Shown here in pieces: positions 51,088 to 61,408 of a DNA stretch of 64,000 bases. A model generated the notes under the pieces. That model saw only the letters and a program-made list of their open reading frames with translations. It was not told the DNA's origin and made no database searches. The stretch comes from Aureispira anguillae (GTDB lineage: Bacteria; Bacteroidota; Bacteroidia; Chitinophagales; Saprospiraceae): NCBI RefSeq assembly GCF_026000115.1, contig NZ_AP026867.1, positions 1,953,501 through 2,017,500 of the forward strand. Reading direction: 5' to 3'. Positions within the stretch are counted from its first letter, which is position 1. Each line of letters opens with the position of its first letter. The position numbers were made by a program, and so were the translations under genes.

Positions 51088-53040
51088 ATGTCTATGAAAA
51101 ATGTGTTATTATTGATCATTAGCTGCTTAGTTTTCTATACCAAAGGATTGGCTCAACCTGAGGATAATTCTATTACCAGTAATAAAAATGTAAAAGAACT
51201 TATCCAAGATGCAGAGACCTACATCAATAAGCAACAATTTAAATTTGCAAAGATAGCGCTAGAAGCTGCTATTAAACAAAAGAAAAAATTTGTGATTGCT
51301 TATCGTTTGTTGGGTATTGTTAATGCTAAGCTGAGGAATCATGAGGAAGCAATCACAGCTTACGAAAAATTATTCGAATTGTCGCCCTCTCTTTCAAAAG
51401 CTGCTTATTTTGAATGTGCTCAGGTTTATATGAAAATGTATCAATACGATAAGGCGTTGGGCTATTTTCATTTGTACAAAAACGCTGCTTCTTCCGATTA
51501 TAAAACAGATGAAAGCACCATTCAGATTGGTTATGATATGGTCTTAGGCCGAGAGATTATGAGCTGTCTTTATGCAAGAGAAGTTGACTTAAGAGCAATG
51601 AAGGAGGAGTCTTATAACCTTGGAACGGCAATCAATTCGGCTGCTGATGAATATTTACCCACCTTAACAGGAGATGGGCAGTGGCTTATTTTTACTTCTA
51701 ATAGAGGAGGAGAAAATATTTTGATGAGTAAGCCCAACCTCAAGGGGAGCTGGGCGCAAGCTCGATCAATTTCTAAGGCAATTAATACGCCTAGAAATGA
51801 GGGAATGGCAAAGTTAACAGTTTGTGGTCGGATGATTTATTTTTCAGCTTGTGGCTGGGAAAATGTAGAGGGAGGTTGCGATATTTTTGAGGCAGATTTT
51901 GATACACAAAATGATTTTGCAGTGGTTGATGAGGTACGACCCTCTAAGGGGTTAAATAGCAAAAAGTGGGACTCTCAACCTGCCATTAGTTGTGATGGAA
52001 AAACAATGTATTTTTCTTCTAATCGCAAAAATGGACAAGGAGGCACCGATTTATGGATGAGTACATTGGCTGATGATGGTCTCTGGGAACCACCTGTGAA
52101 TATGGGCGAATTAATTAATACGACAGGTGATGAAGAGGCACCTTATATTGCACCAGATGGCATTACGCTTTATTTCTCGTCTGATGGTCATCCTGGTTTT
52201 GGTGAGGCTGATATTTTTAGAACGGTATTGCAAGAGGATGGTACTTGGTCTAAGCCTGTTAATTTGGGACATTCTGTAAATACTCCTTTTCGAGAGGCAG
52301 GGATTGTTATTAGTCCTGATGGAACGAGAGCTTATTATGCTTCTGCACAGGATGGAGGACAAGGAGGTTTGGATATTTATACCATAGCAATGCATCCTGA
52401 TATTGCTCCTGAAAAAGCGAATGTAATGGTAGATGCTTATGTGTATGATGCTGCTACCAAAGAACCTATTCATAATGTAAAAGTAAAAATAGGAAAGTCT
52501 GGGGCAAAAAAACAAGAATTAAAAACAGATGAGCATGGGCGTTTTTTCGCCTGTTTGCCAGACAACAACTCTTACTCCTATATTCTAATGAATCCTAATT
52601 ATCAAACTTTTGTGGGAGCAGAGTTTTTTAGAAGAAATCCCGATGAACCTACCAAAAAAATTGAAGTGTTTTTAATTCCAAGCACCAAAAAAGTTGAAGC
52701 AAAAATTCCTCCTAAACGGAAAGTACGAAAAAATTTATCGGTCTATTTTGATTCTGGAAAATATAATATAACAGCAATCCAAAAGGAACAACTGGAACGA
52801 ATGGTCAATCAATTTGAGGATAAGTCAACCATCAAACTAAAAGTTACAGGCTTTGCAGATGATGTAGGAAACAAAGATTTTAATTTGGCTTTATCAGTAG
52901 AACGGGCAAAGATGGTGGCGGATTATTTGATTAGTCTTGGTTTGAATACAGGACAAGTAGAGCATAGTGGTGGTGGTGTTGTTCAAGGGGATATTGCTAA
53001 ACATCAGAAACGAAGAGTTGAGATTATCATTTCTAACTAG
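51088..53040 (+). CDS. PorE-like OmpA-family protein (TPR, PD40 propeller, CRD, OmpA_C)
   Basis: 650 residues. Domains in order: signal peptide (LLLIISCLVFYTKGLAQ), TPR repeats (about 35-145), WD40/PD40-type propeller blades with the motif 'YFSSNRKNGQGGTDLWMS' (about 185-430), a carboxypeptidase-regulatory-like beta domain (DAYVYDAATKEPIHNVKVKI) and an OmpA C-terminal domain (SVYFDSGKYNITAIQKEQLE, GFADDVGNKDFNLALSVERA). This is the layout of PorE, which anchors the type IX secretion complex to peptidoglycan. Bacteroidota carry many paralogs of this plan, so the exact role stays open. Confidence 0.8.
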   Translation: MSMKNVLLLIISCLVFYTKGLAQPEDNSITSNKNVKELIQDAETYINKQQFKFAKIALEAAIKQKKKFVIAYRLLGIVNAKLRNHEEAITAYEKLFELSPSLSKAAYFECAQVYMKMYQYDKALGYFHLYKNAASSDYKTDESTIQIGYDMVLGREIMSCLYAREVDLRAMKEESYNLGTAINSAADEYLPTLTGDGQWLIFTSNRGGENILMSKPNLKGSWAQARSISKAINTPRNEGMAKLTVCGRMIYFSACGWENVEGGCDIFEADFDTQNDFAVVDEVRPSKGLNSKKWDSQPAISCDGKTMYFSSNRKNGQGGTDLWMSTLADDGLWEPPVNMGELINTTGDEEAPYIAPDGITLYFSSDGHPGFGEADIFRTVLQEDGTWSKPVNLGHSVNTPFREAGIVISPDGTRAYYASAQDGGQGGLDIYTIAMHPDIAPEKANVMVDAYVYDAATKEPIHNVKVKIGKSGAKKQELKTDEHGRFFACLPDNNSYSYILMNPNYQTFVGAEFFRRNPDEPTKKIEVFLIPSTKKVEAKIPPKRKVRKNLSVYFDSGKYNITAIQKEQLERMVNQFEDKSTIKLKVTGFADDVGNKDFNLALSVERAKMVADYLISLGLNTGQVEHSGGGVVQGDIAKHQKRRVEIIISN

Positions 53041-53255
53041 GGGACTACCTGCCAGAATTAAATAAAAAGGAATATAATATTTCATTCCCTAAATTATTTA
53101 TGATACTTCCTTCATATTTTGGATAATGCTTAAAAAAAAGGTATCTTTATCAAAGTTCTGATAAGTATCTTAGGGGGGAGAAAACTAAATCAGATCGAAC
53201 TTCAATCAATTAATACTTACTTGGGTATACCACAACCTATGTTTAATCCTTTTTT

Positions 53256-53576
53256 ATGAAAGATATTCAAATCGAGAAAAAAACGTCATTGTCACCAGAT
53301 CAATTGGAATTTGCGGCTTCTATTTTAAAAGCTGTAGCACACCCTATCCGTTTATCCATTTTGCAATTATTAGACAACGAAGACCGATTATCTGTGAATG
53401 AGATTTGTGAAAGAATAAAAAGTGAGCAATCTTTGACCTCTCATCATTTATCGAATATGAAGTTGAAAGGGATTTTAGGAAGCAAGCGAGAAGGACAGCG
53501 TGTCTATTATTACCTAAAATTACCCGCTTTAAATAATTTACTATCTTGTTTAGATACATGTGTTAACTGCTTCTAG
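53256..53576 (+). CDS. ArsR-family winged-helix regulator
   Basis: 106 residues. ILKAVAHPIRLSILQLL, then SLTSHHLSNMKLKGILGSKR and EGQRVYYYLKLPALNNLL, form the ArsR winged helix. The two cysteines at the end (LDTCVNCF) could sense metal or redox state, but no metal-binding box is complete. It stands alone with its own terminator. Confidence 0.88.
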   Translation: MKDIQIEKKTSLSPDQLEFAASILKAVAHPIRLSILQLLDNEDRLSVNEICERIKSEQSLTSHHLSNMKLKGILGSKREGQRVYYYLKLPALNNLLSCLDTCVNCF

Positions 53577-53608
53577 GATAGTTACTATCTTAAGAAATGT
53601 TAAAAAGG

Positions 53609-53645
53609 AAACGCTGTAGGCAGAAGCTTGCAGCGTTTTTTTTTA
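53609..53645 (+). terminator. Rho-independent terminator after the ArsR gene
   Basis: AAACGCTG (53609-53616) pairs with CAGCGTTT (53631-53638) and a run of Ts follows. The rest of the 53577-53951 gap holds no gene; it is AT-rich leader for the next gene. Confidence 0.8.
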
Positions 53646-53951
53646 TACTACCGTTTTAATTGTATATTTAAATAGCGGACTAAATATTTTCATTCTTGGA
53701 TGATTTTCTCTCTATCGTATGAAATATTAAGCAATGCACCCTCTTCTTCTTATTTAATGATGTTGCTTGGTTCGTTATTAGCTAGCTTGCGCAACTGTTT
53801 TTATAACTCTATAAAATATAACAAGCACTCCATTTATTATGCTTAAGGTACTAACTTTTACTTAATTGTTAAAAGAATAAAACATTAGGCAGTGTGTTGA
53901 TCTTCATGCGTTTGTTTGGGGGCGATGCAATGAATTATTGATTTTTTATTC

Positions 53952-54713
53952 ATGGATAAAATTAATAAGAGAAATATGCCATTACAAAACAATTGGTTAT
54001 TGGTATTGCTGACCATTATTATCTATACCCCTATAAAGGCACAATTTTATGTTAATATGGAAGGTGGCTTAAAATGGGATATTGTACAAACTTATGCTTC
54101 TAAGGGGGATTTTGAGTTTGTTAAACAACCTGATTTTGTAGGAGGAGCTAGACTGGGCTATGAAATTAATCCTTACCTTGCCTTAGAGTTAGGAGTCTAT
54201 GTGCATCAACTAAATAATAATTACATTTATCGATTGGATGGAGTTAGTTGGTTGGAGGAAGAACAATGGTTGCCTGCCCAACTTTTGCAATTTCCGATTC
54301 GGCTGCGTACAACCATTTTTACCATTCAAAAAAAACTATCCATTCACCCTTATTTGGGCTTAGCGATATTGGTTCATCGACATGAAACAGGGCGTTATGA
54401 ATGGCGTTTTCAGCAGCAGGCAATTGAAGATCCTACCCATCGTTCTTCGTTTCGGTATGAATATGCAGCAGCATTTAAATCTCGTTATTTAATGTTGGGC
54501 GAAGCTGGTTTAATAGGACAATATAAGGTTACTCGTCATTTTAGCATTACGCTTGCTTTAGGGTTTACAATGGGAAGTACTGCTATTCATGAATCATTAT
54601 TGTATTGGCAAAGAAAGATGCCATCAATTGAGGATGACGGTGTTTTGAACGCCCAATATAAGGGAGATCAGATTACGTTAATGTTAGGGGTTCAATGCCT
54701 ATTTAAGAGATAG
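53952..54713 (+). CDS. Outer-membrane beta-barrel-like protein
   Basis: 253 residues. A signal-like N-terminus (LLVLLTIIIYTPIKAQ) is followed by alternating strands (FVGGARLGYEINPYLALELG, LHPYLGLAILVHRH-type, YKVTRHFSITLALGFTMGST) that end in an aromatic strand, as in porin-family (PF13568-like) barrels of Bacteroidota. A later ATG at 53985 would also keep the signal peptide. Function unknown. Confidence 0.65.
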   Translation: MDKINKRNMPLQNNWLLVLLTIIIYTPIKAQFYVNMEGGLKWDIVQTYASKGDFEFVKQPDFVGGARLGYEINPYLALELGVYVHQLNNNYIYRLDGVSWLEEEQWLPAQLLQFPIRLRTTIFTIQKKLSIHPYLGLAILVHRHETGRYEWRFQQQAIEDPTHRSSFRYEYAAAFKSRYLMLGEAGLIGQYKVTRHFSITLALGFTMGSTAIHESLLYWQRKMPSIEDDGVLNAQYKGDQITLMLGVQCLFKR

Positions 54714-54788
54714 TTTTTGATGTTTCAACATTTTTTACTAATTTAAAAATGCATCTGTATTTTTTTGGAACTCAAAACAAACTCCCTA

Positions 54789-56387
54789 ATGACGATACCT
54801 AATATGCGGCTTAAATTTTATATAGGATCTATTCTTATTATAGGATTGCTTGTAGCACTGGCTAAGTTTTACTCTCTTTATGTACTTTGGGCATTTGTTT
54901 TTGTTGGTCCGATAATATTGATGGGAATCTATGATGTACTGCAAAATAAGCATGCCATTCGAAAAAATTACCCTTTATTAGGTCGATTGAGGTATACCTT
55001 AGAAACCTTTCGCCCTGCTATTCAACAATATTTTGTGGAAGATGACCTAAATGGCAAGCCATTTAGTAGAAGAAAACGCTCCTTAGTTTATCAACGGGCC
55101 AAGCAAGAAAATGAAACGGTTCCTTTTGGTACTCAGATTGACATTTATGATGAAGGGTATGAATGGATGGTGCATTCTGCTTATCCGTTGGATGCCTCTA
55201 AAATGGATCGATCTCCTAGGGTACGAGTAGGTGGAAAGGATTGCAAACAACCTTATGAATTGAGTTTGTACAATATTTCGGCTATGAGTTATGGCTCTTT
55301 GAGTGCCAATGCAGTTACTGCTATGAACAAGGGAGCAAAAAAGGGAAAATTTGCCCATAATACAGGAGAAGGTGGAGTTAGCCCTTATCATCAACAAGGG
55401 GGCGATTTGATTTGGCAGTTGGGAACAGGATATTTTGGAGCTAGAGCTGCTGATGGGAACTTTGACCCTCAAAAATACAAAAAAACGGTAGCGCAGGAAT
55501 GCATTAAAATGATAGAGCTTAAATTGTCTCAAGGGGCTAAGCCTGGAAAAGGAGGGATCTTACCAGCGATTAAGAATACAGTCGAAATTGCTGGGATCAG
55601 AGGCGTAAAACCACATGAACCTGTCCTTTCTCCCTCGTATCACAAAGCGTTTAATAGCCCAGAAGGATTGATGCATTTTGTGCAAGAACTAAGAGATTTA
55701 TCAGGGGGCAAACCCGTAGGGTTTAAGCTTTGTATTGGTAGTGAGAAAGAGTTTTATGATATGTGCAAAGCTATGATTAAGACCAATATTTGTCCCGATT
55801 TTATTACGATTGATGGAGGAGAAGGTGGAACGGGGGCTGCTCCTGTAGAATTTTCGGATTCTTTGGGGATGCCCATGAAGGATGGTTTGTCTTTTGCTGT
55901 TGATACGTTGCGAGGGTTTAATCTCAAAAAGGATATTGTTGTAATTGCTGCTGGTCGGATAACTTCTGCTTTTGATCTTGTCAAAGCCTTAGCTTTAGGG
56001 GCAGATGCTTGTTATAGTGCTAGGGCTATGATGATGGCAGTGGGCTGTATTCAAGCCTTAGAATGTCACACCAATCAATGCCCAACAGGGGTTGCTACAC
56101 AGGACAAAAAATTAATGAAAGGTCTGGATGTTGAAGATAAATCAGATCGAGTATATCATTTTCATAAAAAAACGCTGTATGCTTTTGTGGATATGATGGC
56201 AGCCGCAGGAATTGATCACCCATCTAAGATTAAACGCAAGCATATTTTTGAGCGAACAACGATTGGAATGGTTCGCCGTTATGACCAATTGTATCCCAAC
56301 ATTCCAATAGGTTGTTGTCTGAATACAGATGAAATACCTGAGGTGTTCAAAAAAGAAATGCTCATGTTACTAGAGGATGCAGAATAA
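54789..56387 (+). CDS. FMN-binding glutamate synthase-family protein
   Basis: 532 residues from ATG 54789 (TTG 54765 possible). Two membrane helices at the start (FYIGSILIIGLLVALAKFYS, YVLWAFVFVGPIILMGIYDV) precede a GltB-type FMN barrel: ISAMSYGSLSANAVTAMNKG, HNTGEGGVSPYHQQGGDLIW, ITIDGGEGGTGAAPVEFSDS and the cysteine-bearing CHTNQCPTGVATQ. Amidotransferase and GltD parts are absent, so it is the stand-alone, membrane-anchored variant. Its reaction is not established. Confidence 0.85.
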   Translation: MTIPNMRLKFYIGSILIIGLLVALAKFYSLYVLWAFVFVGPIILMGIYDVLQNKHAIRKNYPLLGRLRYTLETFRPAIQQYFVEDDLNGKPFSRRKRSLVYQRAKQENETVPFGTQIDIYDEGYEWMVHSAYPLDASKMDRSPRVRVGGKDCKQPYELSLYNISAMSYGSLSANAVTAMNKGAKKGKFAHNTGEGGVSPYHQQGGDLIWQLGTGYFGARAADGNFDPQKYKKTVAQECIKMIELKLSQGAKPGKGGILPAIKNTVEIAGIRGVKPHEPVLSPSYHKAFNSPEGLMHFVQELRDLSGGKPVGFKLCIGSEKEFYDMCKAMIKTNICPDFITIDGGEGGTGAAPVEFSDSLGMPMKDGLSFAVDTLRGFNLKKDIVVIAAGRITSAFDLVKALALGADACYSARAMMMAVGCIQALECHTNQCPTGVATQDKKLMKGLDVEDKSDRVYHFHKKTLYAFVDMMAAAGIDHPSKIKRKHIFERTTIGMVRRYDQLYPNIPIGCCLNTDEIPEVFKKEMLMLLEDAE

Positions 56388-56389
56388 TT

Positions 56390-57184
56390 GTGCTTAGGAA
56401 TTGCTGTTATAAAATAAATAGATGCTGCCTAAAGCTTATGGTGCTTGGTCTTTTTTTATGTTGTGGAAAAACTGCGCAAACTCAGGTTGATTTTGAGCTG
56501 ATGGAACAACAGATGATTGATAATTATCAAATTTTAAAAGAGGCCTATGAGAATGGGAACCCTGAGCGACAACAAATTTTTGGCAAAAAACTGAAACGTC
56601 AAATTATGTTTGCTTTGTTGCAAAAAGGGAGTTATTATTATCCTTTTTTTAGATTGCGGAGATACATTCAAATGGTGGAATCTCAAGATAAAAAAATTCG
56701 CATTTTTAGCTGGGATGGAATGGTTGGAGGGAATTGGCGAAAAATGTATTCCATTGCTCAATTTAGAGGCGTTCAAAATCAATCCTATTTTAAGATATTA
56801 TCGGATGGAGAACAAATCGTTCATCGTTATCAAGATGTTTGCATCCATGCCATTCATCAAGTCCCTGCTCCCCAAAATAATGGCAGTTACTATGTAGTAA
56901 TTGGAAAGGGAAGCCATGCCAAGGGACAGCAACATACCACTGTTCGTGTATTTTACTTTTCTCATAATGAATTATTGGAGTGTAGCGATTGTTTTGAACA
57001 AGGGGAAACTTATTGGACAATTAATAGTTCTATCTATTATCCCATTGATCTAACCTACGATTCTAAACGGAAACAAATTCGTTATTTAAAGCCAACTTAT
57101 GATCCCAAAACAGGGAATCGCCAAAGAGGGAGGTATCATAGATTGTATTGGCGAGAAGGGAAGTTTAGTGCAGATGGAAATTAG
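56390..57184 (+). CDS. Secreted protein of unknown function
   Basis: 264 residues from a GTG at 56390; an ATG at 56438 would start inside the signal peptide (LMVLGLFLCCGKTAQTQ). The mature part is rich in aromatic residues (SYYYPFFRLRRYIQMVESQD, RIFSWDGMVGGNWRKMYSIA). It looks like a periplasmic or outer-membrane protein of this phylum, but I recognise no domain. It begins 2 bp after the glutamate synthase-like gene and may be co-transcribed. Confidence 0.55.
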   Translation: MLRNCCYKINRCCLKLMVLGLFLCCGKTAQTQVDFELMEQQMIDNYQILKEAYENGNPERQQIFGKKLKRQIMFALLQKGSYYYPFFRLRRYIQMVESQDKKIRIFSWDGMVGGNWRKMYSIAQFRGVQNQSYFKILSDGEQIVHRYQDVCIHAIHQVPAPQNNGSYYVVIGKGSHAKGQQHTTVRVFYFSHNELLECSDCFEQGETYWTINSSIYYPIDLTYDSKRKQIRYLKPTYDPKTGNRQRGRYHRLYWREGKFSADGN

Positions 57185-57278
57185 CACTAAAATTTTCTCT
57201 GATTGGGAAACTAAATAAGAGAACTTGGCGGTTAATAGATGAGAATGTTTATCGATAAATTAAAAATCAAAACCCTTT

Positions 57279-57956
57279 ATGTTGGACGTTGGCTTAATGT
57301 TGTTTTTGTTTCTGCTTGTACCTGTTTTATTAGAAGTTGGCACTCGATTACTTTTTTACTTTTCAAGTTTTTCAACAATAAAAAAAGAATGGCTTCTATT
57401 GGTGGATACCTTAAAAATAACTACTTATGCTTCTCCCAAAAACGCTTTTAAAGAGTCCATTAATGGGTTTAAATTAACTGCTTCAGGCAGAGTTGACCAG
57501 CATAATGTTTTTCTTGCTTGGTCCAAACCTATGAGAGATAACCAAGGAAAGATGTTTTGTAAAGTAGAGCTAAAAAATCCTAGGAAGGTGAGCTTAGATT
57601 TATGCAAAGGGGTTAGCCTTTTAAAAAGGGGAAATATGCAAGTAGAGGATGCCTATTTTCAAGAAAAGTTTAAAATTTCAACCAATAATGAAGCTGGAAT
57701 GCAGCAAGTCCTAACGGATGATATTTTGCAAAAGATCAGAAGGGTTTTCGCCACAGAATTAGAGGCAACACTAAAAATTGAATGCGTAAAAAATCAGAGC
57801 AGCAACAACGACCTTATTTTAGATGTTGGCGATCAATACTTTTTAGTCTATTCCAATTTAAATTATCAAATAAAAAATAAAACGGATCGCTTATTTATAG
57901 AAAGAACCTTAGGGGCGATGCTTGATATAGCTCAAAGAATAGATGCCTTAAACTAA
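57279..57956 (+). CDS. Membrane-anchored protein of unknown function
   Basis: 225 residues. An N-terminal membrane helix (VGLMLFLFLLVPVLLEVGTR) anchors a soluble alpha/beta domain (SGRVDQHNVFLAWSKPMRDN, DLILDVGDQYFLVYSNLNYQ) with a C-terminal helix. No family recognised. It ends one base before the stop of the convergent esterase gene. Confidence 0.55.
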   Translation: MLDVGLMLFLFLLVPVLLEVGTRLLFYFSSFSTIKKEWLLLVDTLKITTYASPKNAFKESINGFKLTASGRVDQHNVFLAWSKPMRDNQGKMFCKVELKNPRKVSLDLCKGVSLLKRGNMQVEDAYFQEKFKISTNNEAGMQQVLTDDILQKIRRVFATELEATLKIECVKNQSSNNDLILDVGDQYFLVYSNLNYQIKNKTDRLFIERTLGAMLDIAQRIDALN

Positions 57957-59120
57957 TTAATCTATTTTTACGATTTTATCAATGTAAATTTGATTCGTGG
58001 TTTTTGTTTGAATAAAATAAACCCCTTTTTCTAAACGACTAAGATCAATCTCTAGCGAATTCTTAAAGGCAGCGACTTTTTCGCCAACAGCATTAAAAAC
58101 AACAATTTCTAAATTTTGCTTAAGGTTGCTAGTCGCCCTTAACTTTCCTTTGGTAGGGTTGGGATAGAATTGAATAATAGAAGCGGCTGTATTATTAGTT
58201 CTAATTGGCGTAACATTACTACAATTTAAGGTATGTTGTTGGAAAAATGACCAAATTAGGTGGGTGGCATCAATAGCGCTAGAACTTGGGTCGCCCGATG
58301 CGGTCTGAGGCCCCCCTGGCCAAGAGTGCCCGCCATCTTGTGTTGCATAGTGATGGATTTCAGAGCTGCAGTTGCAAGCCCTCCATTTTACCAATGTATA
58401 ATTGGAATTGTTGACAAGGGTATCTTGGGGAACTGTGCAAGAATTAATTGCTGCCCACGTATTAATAACAGAATCCTGCGGAAGATTGTAATGGCTAGAT
58501 GGTCCATTTCCAATTCCACCTGAATAAGGGATATGAGTATCTAAATAAGAATGGAAATTAATCACTGGAACAGGGCGAAGGGGGGAACAGTTGGAAATGC
58601 TCATTGAGGCAGCGACAGGAGCAATAGCAGCAATTCTGTTGGATAGTTCGCAGGCTAGACGATAGGTCATAAAACCTCCATTTGACATCCCTGTAACATA
58701 AATTCGGTTGCTATCTATAGCGTATTGTTGACTTAGACTGTCCAATAAGACCTCAATAAAACCAACATCATCTACCGCAGTATTACTAGCAAAACCACAG
58801 CACCAGCCTGCATTCCAAGAACTCGCATTAAGAAAGCCTCCCTTTACACCTTCAGGATAAACAACCACAAAATTTTCAGCATCGGCTTTTAGGCTTAATT
58901 GGGAAGTCGCTTGCATGCTATATGCATTCCCAAATCCTCCATGCATTGCTACAACTAATGGCAATGGATTTAGCCCCGTATAGCCCGCAGGCAAATGTAG
59001 AAGATAGGTTCTATTATAATTACCATGGCTTAAGCTATCGTATTGAGCTGTTGCAATCATTGGGATTAAGAAAACTAGAGGTAACAAGAAATAGAATCGT
59101 AAGGATGAAGTTGGTGACAT
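57957..59120 (-). CDS. Secreted PHB-depolymerase-like esterase with T9SS sorting domain
   Basis: 387 residues. After a signal peptide (FYFLLPLVFLIPMIATAQ) comes an alpha/beta-hydrolase of the LpqC/PHB-depolymerase family: VAMHGGFGNA (oxyanion hole), nucleophile box YVTGMSNGGFMTY, Asp near SYLDTHIPYSG and His in DGGHSWPGG. The C-terminal about 75 residues are a type IX sorting domain (IIQFYPNPTKGKLRATSNLK, ending YIDKIVKID). It should cleave a polyester or feruloyl-type ester outside the cell or on its surface. Confidence 0.85.
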   Translation of the reverse strand: MSPTSSLRFYFLLPLVFLIPMIATAQYDSLSHGNYNRTYLLHLPAGYTGLNPLPLVVAMHGGFGNAYSMQATSQLSLKADAENFVVVYPEGVKGGFLNASSWNAGWCCGFASNTAVDDVGFIEVLLDSLSQQYAIDSNRIYVTGMSNGGFMTYRLACELSNRIAAIAPVAASMSISNCSPLRPVPVINFHSYLDTHIPYSGGIGNGPSSHYNLPQDSVINTWAAINSCTVPQDTLVNNSNYTLVKWRACNCSSEIHHYATQDGGHSWPGGPQTASGDPSSSAIDATHLIWSFFQQHTLNCSNVTPIRTNNTAASIIQFYPNPTKGKLRATSNLKQNLEIVVFNAVGEKVAAFKNSLEIDLSRLEKGVYFIQTKTTNQIYIDKIVKID

Positions 59121-59229
59121 AATGTACTGGAAAATAGATTTAAAAATAGCAGACGATTAGTGTAGAATAAAGACCCATCTTAGAACGAAAGGTTTAAACT
59201 AAAATGAAGGTTTATCTTAATTTTTAAGT

Positions 59230-59395
59230 TCTTTGACAACCCGAACAGAGCTTGCGACCTCACGAATCCAGCTTGCTGGCTTGTGAGTGATAACGAACCG
59301 ACCTTAGGGAGCTCATAAGCACTAGCGCACTAGCTAACCTAGCAGCGCAGCTAAACAGAGTGAGTAACAAGGCTCACACAATGAGCCTACAATCA
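59230..59395. repeat. Palindrome-rich intergenic patch
   Basis: The patch contains CTCAC...GTGAG around CCAGC/GCTGG (about 59260-59288), CTAGCGCACTAGC, and GGCTCAC...ATGAGCC near 59371-59387. It is noticeably less AT-rich than its surroundings and carries no gene. A patch of similar character lies at 61485-61620, on the other side of the ABC-F gene. Confidence 0.5.
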
Positions 59396-59404
59396 ATTTT
59401 TATA

Positions 59405-59443
59405 ATAAAAAAAACAGCTAAAAGATACCCCCTTAGCTGTTTT
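59405..59443 (-). terminator. Rho-independent terminator of the ABC-F gene
   Basis: Read leftward, AAAACAGCTAA pairs with TTAGCTGTTTT (11 bp) around GGGGGTATCTT, followed by more Ts. It lies 25 bp after the stop codon. Confidence 0.85.
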
Positions 59444-59467
59444 ATATCACGAATTAATTCGTTCTAT

Positions 59468-61408
59468 CTAATTTTCTTCCAAGCTTTCCAATTCCATTTC
59501 GGCGGTCTCCCATTTTTCCATGGTTTCTGCAAGCTTTACTTTGGTAAGTTCGTATTTTGCCACGGCAGTATCATATTCAGGTGTTCCAAAAATAGACATG
59601 TCTGCCATGGTCGCCTCATATTTTTTTAAGTCCTCTTCCAAACGATTAATTTTGCGTTCAGCATTTTGAATATCTTTTTTGAGTTGTTTTAGTCGTTGGT
59701 GATATTCTTTCCCTTCTAATTTAGGTTTGACAACTACTTTAGGTGTTTCGGCAACGACTTCATTTTTTCCAGCCTTACCCAAACTCACTTCTCTAAAGGT
59801 ATCCAAAGCACGTTTTTCTAAGAAATACTTAACGTCTCCTAAGTAGGGTTTTAATTTTTTATTGTTAAACTCAATCACTTTATCGGTCAGACCAACCAAA
59901 AAATCACGATCATGCGAGACAATGATTAGCGTGCCATCATAGCGTAAAATAGCATCCTTTAGAACTTCTTTAGAACGAATATCCAAGTGATTAGTCGGCT
60001 CATCCAGAACTAGCAAGTTGATAGGGCGCAACATCATGCAAGCCAAGGCAAGACGGGCACGTTCTCCTCCAGAAAGTACCGATACTTTTTTGTCAACATC
60101 CTCTCCTGAAAATAAAAAAGAGCCTAAGATATTTCTCAGTTTTGTTCGCATTTCAAAAGGAGCATCTTGATCAATGGTTTCTAAAACAGTCAATTTAGGA
60201 TCTAGTGTTTCAGCTTGATTTTGCGCATAATAACCAACCGCAACATTGTATCCTAGTTCCGCTTTTCCTTCAGCTTGCACTTGTCCCAATATAATTTTAG
60301 ATAGAGTGGATTTTCCTTCGCCATTTTTGCCAACAAAAGCGACACGTTCACCTCGGATAATTTCTAAATCAACTTGATCTAGAATATTTCGTTCGCCATA
60401 ACTTTTAGTAACGCCTTTGACACTAACCACCACCTCCCCAGCGCGAGGAGAGGGCGGGAAGGATAGTTTCATTTTGCCGCTATTGACCGTATCCAGCTCA
60501 ATTTTATTCATTCTATTTAGCTCTTTCATTAGCGATTGAGCCATTTTTGCCTTATTGGCTTTGGCACGGAAACGGTCTATCAGCTGTTCTTTTCTTGCAA
60601 TTTCCTTTTGTTGATTTTCAAAAGCATTTTGTTGCAGTTCTCGGCGTTCCTTTTGTAGAATGAGATATTTAGAATAGTTGGCTTTGTAATCATAAGTTTT
60701 TCCCAAATCAATTTCTATGGTGCGTTTGGTTACATTGTCAAGGAAAGTCTTATCATGGGAAATGGTAACCACAGCCCCTTCATAAGTTTCCAAAAATTGC
60801 TCTAACCAAATGATAGATTCGATATCTAAATGGTTGGTAGGCTCATCCAACAACAAATAATTTGGACGTTGCAATAACATTTTAGTAAGCTCTATTCTCA
60901 TTTGCCAGCCCCCACTAAACTCATCGGTTAATCTACTAAAATCATCAGGCATAAAACCAAGTCCCATTAGGATTTTTTCTGCTTCGACTTGAATGCTTTG
61001 CCCACCCATCACACGATAACGCTCATTTAAGTCATCTAACTCATTAAACAAGTTGAGATAAGATTCACTTTCATAATCCGTGCGGGTTTCAATTTGATGA
61101 TTGATAGCTTCTATTGCTGCCTCCAATTTTTGAACATCTGCCAAAATACTTAGGGTTTCTTCCAGTACAGTTTTCCCTTTTGGAAGGCTCATATCTTGGT
61201 GTAAAAAACCAATTGTACTGTCTTTGGGACGAACCACATTTCCTTCATGCGGTCTAACATCACCAGCAATAATTTTGAGCAAAGTAGATTTTCCAGCTCC
61301 ATTTAACCCCACTAAACCAATCCGATCTCCATCATGAATAGATAATGAAATTTTATCGAGAACAGTACGGTCACCGTATTTTACAAAAATGTTATTAATA
61401 CCCAGCAT
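59468..61408 (-). CDS. ABC-F family ATPase (Uup/EttA-like)
   Basis: 646 residues with two ABC domains. The first has GLNGAGKSTLLKI, signature LTDEFSGGWQMR and Walker B LLLDEPTNHLD. The second has GKNGEGKSTLSKI, VSVLSGGERARLAL and LLVLDEPTNHLD. Between them is the interdomain linker (about 240-310) that reaches the ribosomal P-site tRNA in ABC-F proteins. The C-terminal coiled coil (RLKQLKKDIQNAERKINRLE) is of the Uup type. It probably acts in translation or ribosome rescue; resistance function cannot be told from sequence. Confidence 0.9.
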   Translation of the reverse strand: MLGINNIFVKYGDRTVLDKISLSIHDGDRIGLVGLNGAGKSTLLKIIAGDVRPHEGNVVRPKDSTIGFLHQDMSLPKGKTVLEETLSILADVQKLEAAIEAINHQIETRTDYESESYLNLFNELDDLNERYRVMGGQSIQVEAEKILMGLGFMPDDFSRLTDEFSGGWQMRIELTKMLLQRPNYLLLDEPTNHLDIESIIWLEQFLETYEGAVVTISHDKTFLDNVTKRTIEIDLGKTYDYKANYSKYLILQKERRELQQNAFENQQKEIARKEQLIDRFRAKANKAKMAQSLMKELNRMNKIELDTVNSGKMKLSFPPSPRAGEVVVSVKGVTKSYGERNILDQVDLEIIRGERVAFVGKNGEGKSTLSKIILGQVQAEGKAELGYNVAVGYYAQNQAETLDPKLTVLETIDQDAPFEMRTKLRNILGSFLFSGEDVDKKVSVLSGGERARLALACMMLRPINLLVLDEPTNHLDIRSKEVLKDAILRYDGTLIIVSHDRDFLVGLTDKVIEFNNKKLKPYLGDVKYFLEKRALDTFREVSLGKAGKNEVVAETPKVVVKPKLEGKEYHQRLKQLKKDIQNAERKINRLEEDLKKYEATMADMSIFGTPEYDTAVAKYELTKVKLAETMEKWETAEMELESLEEN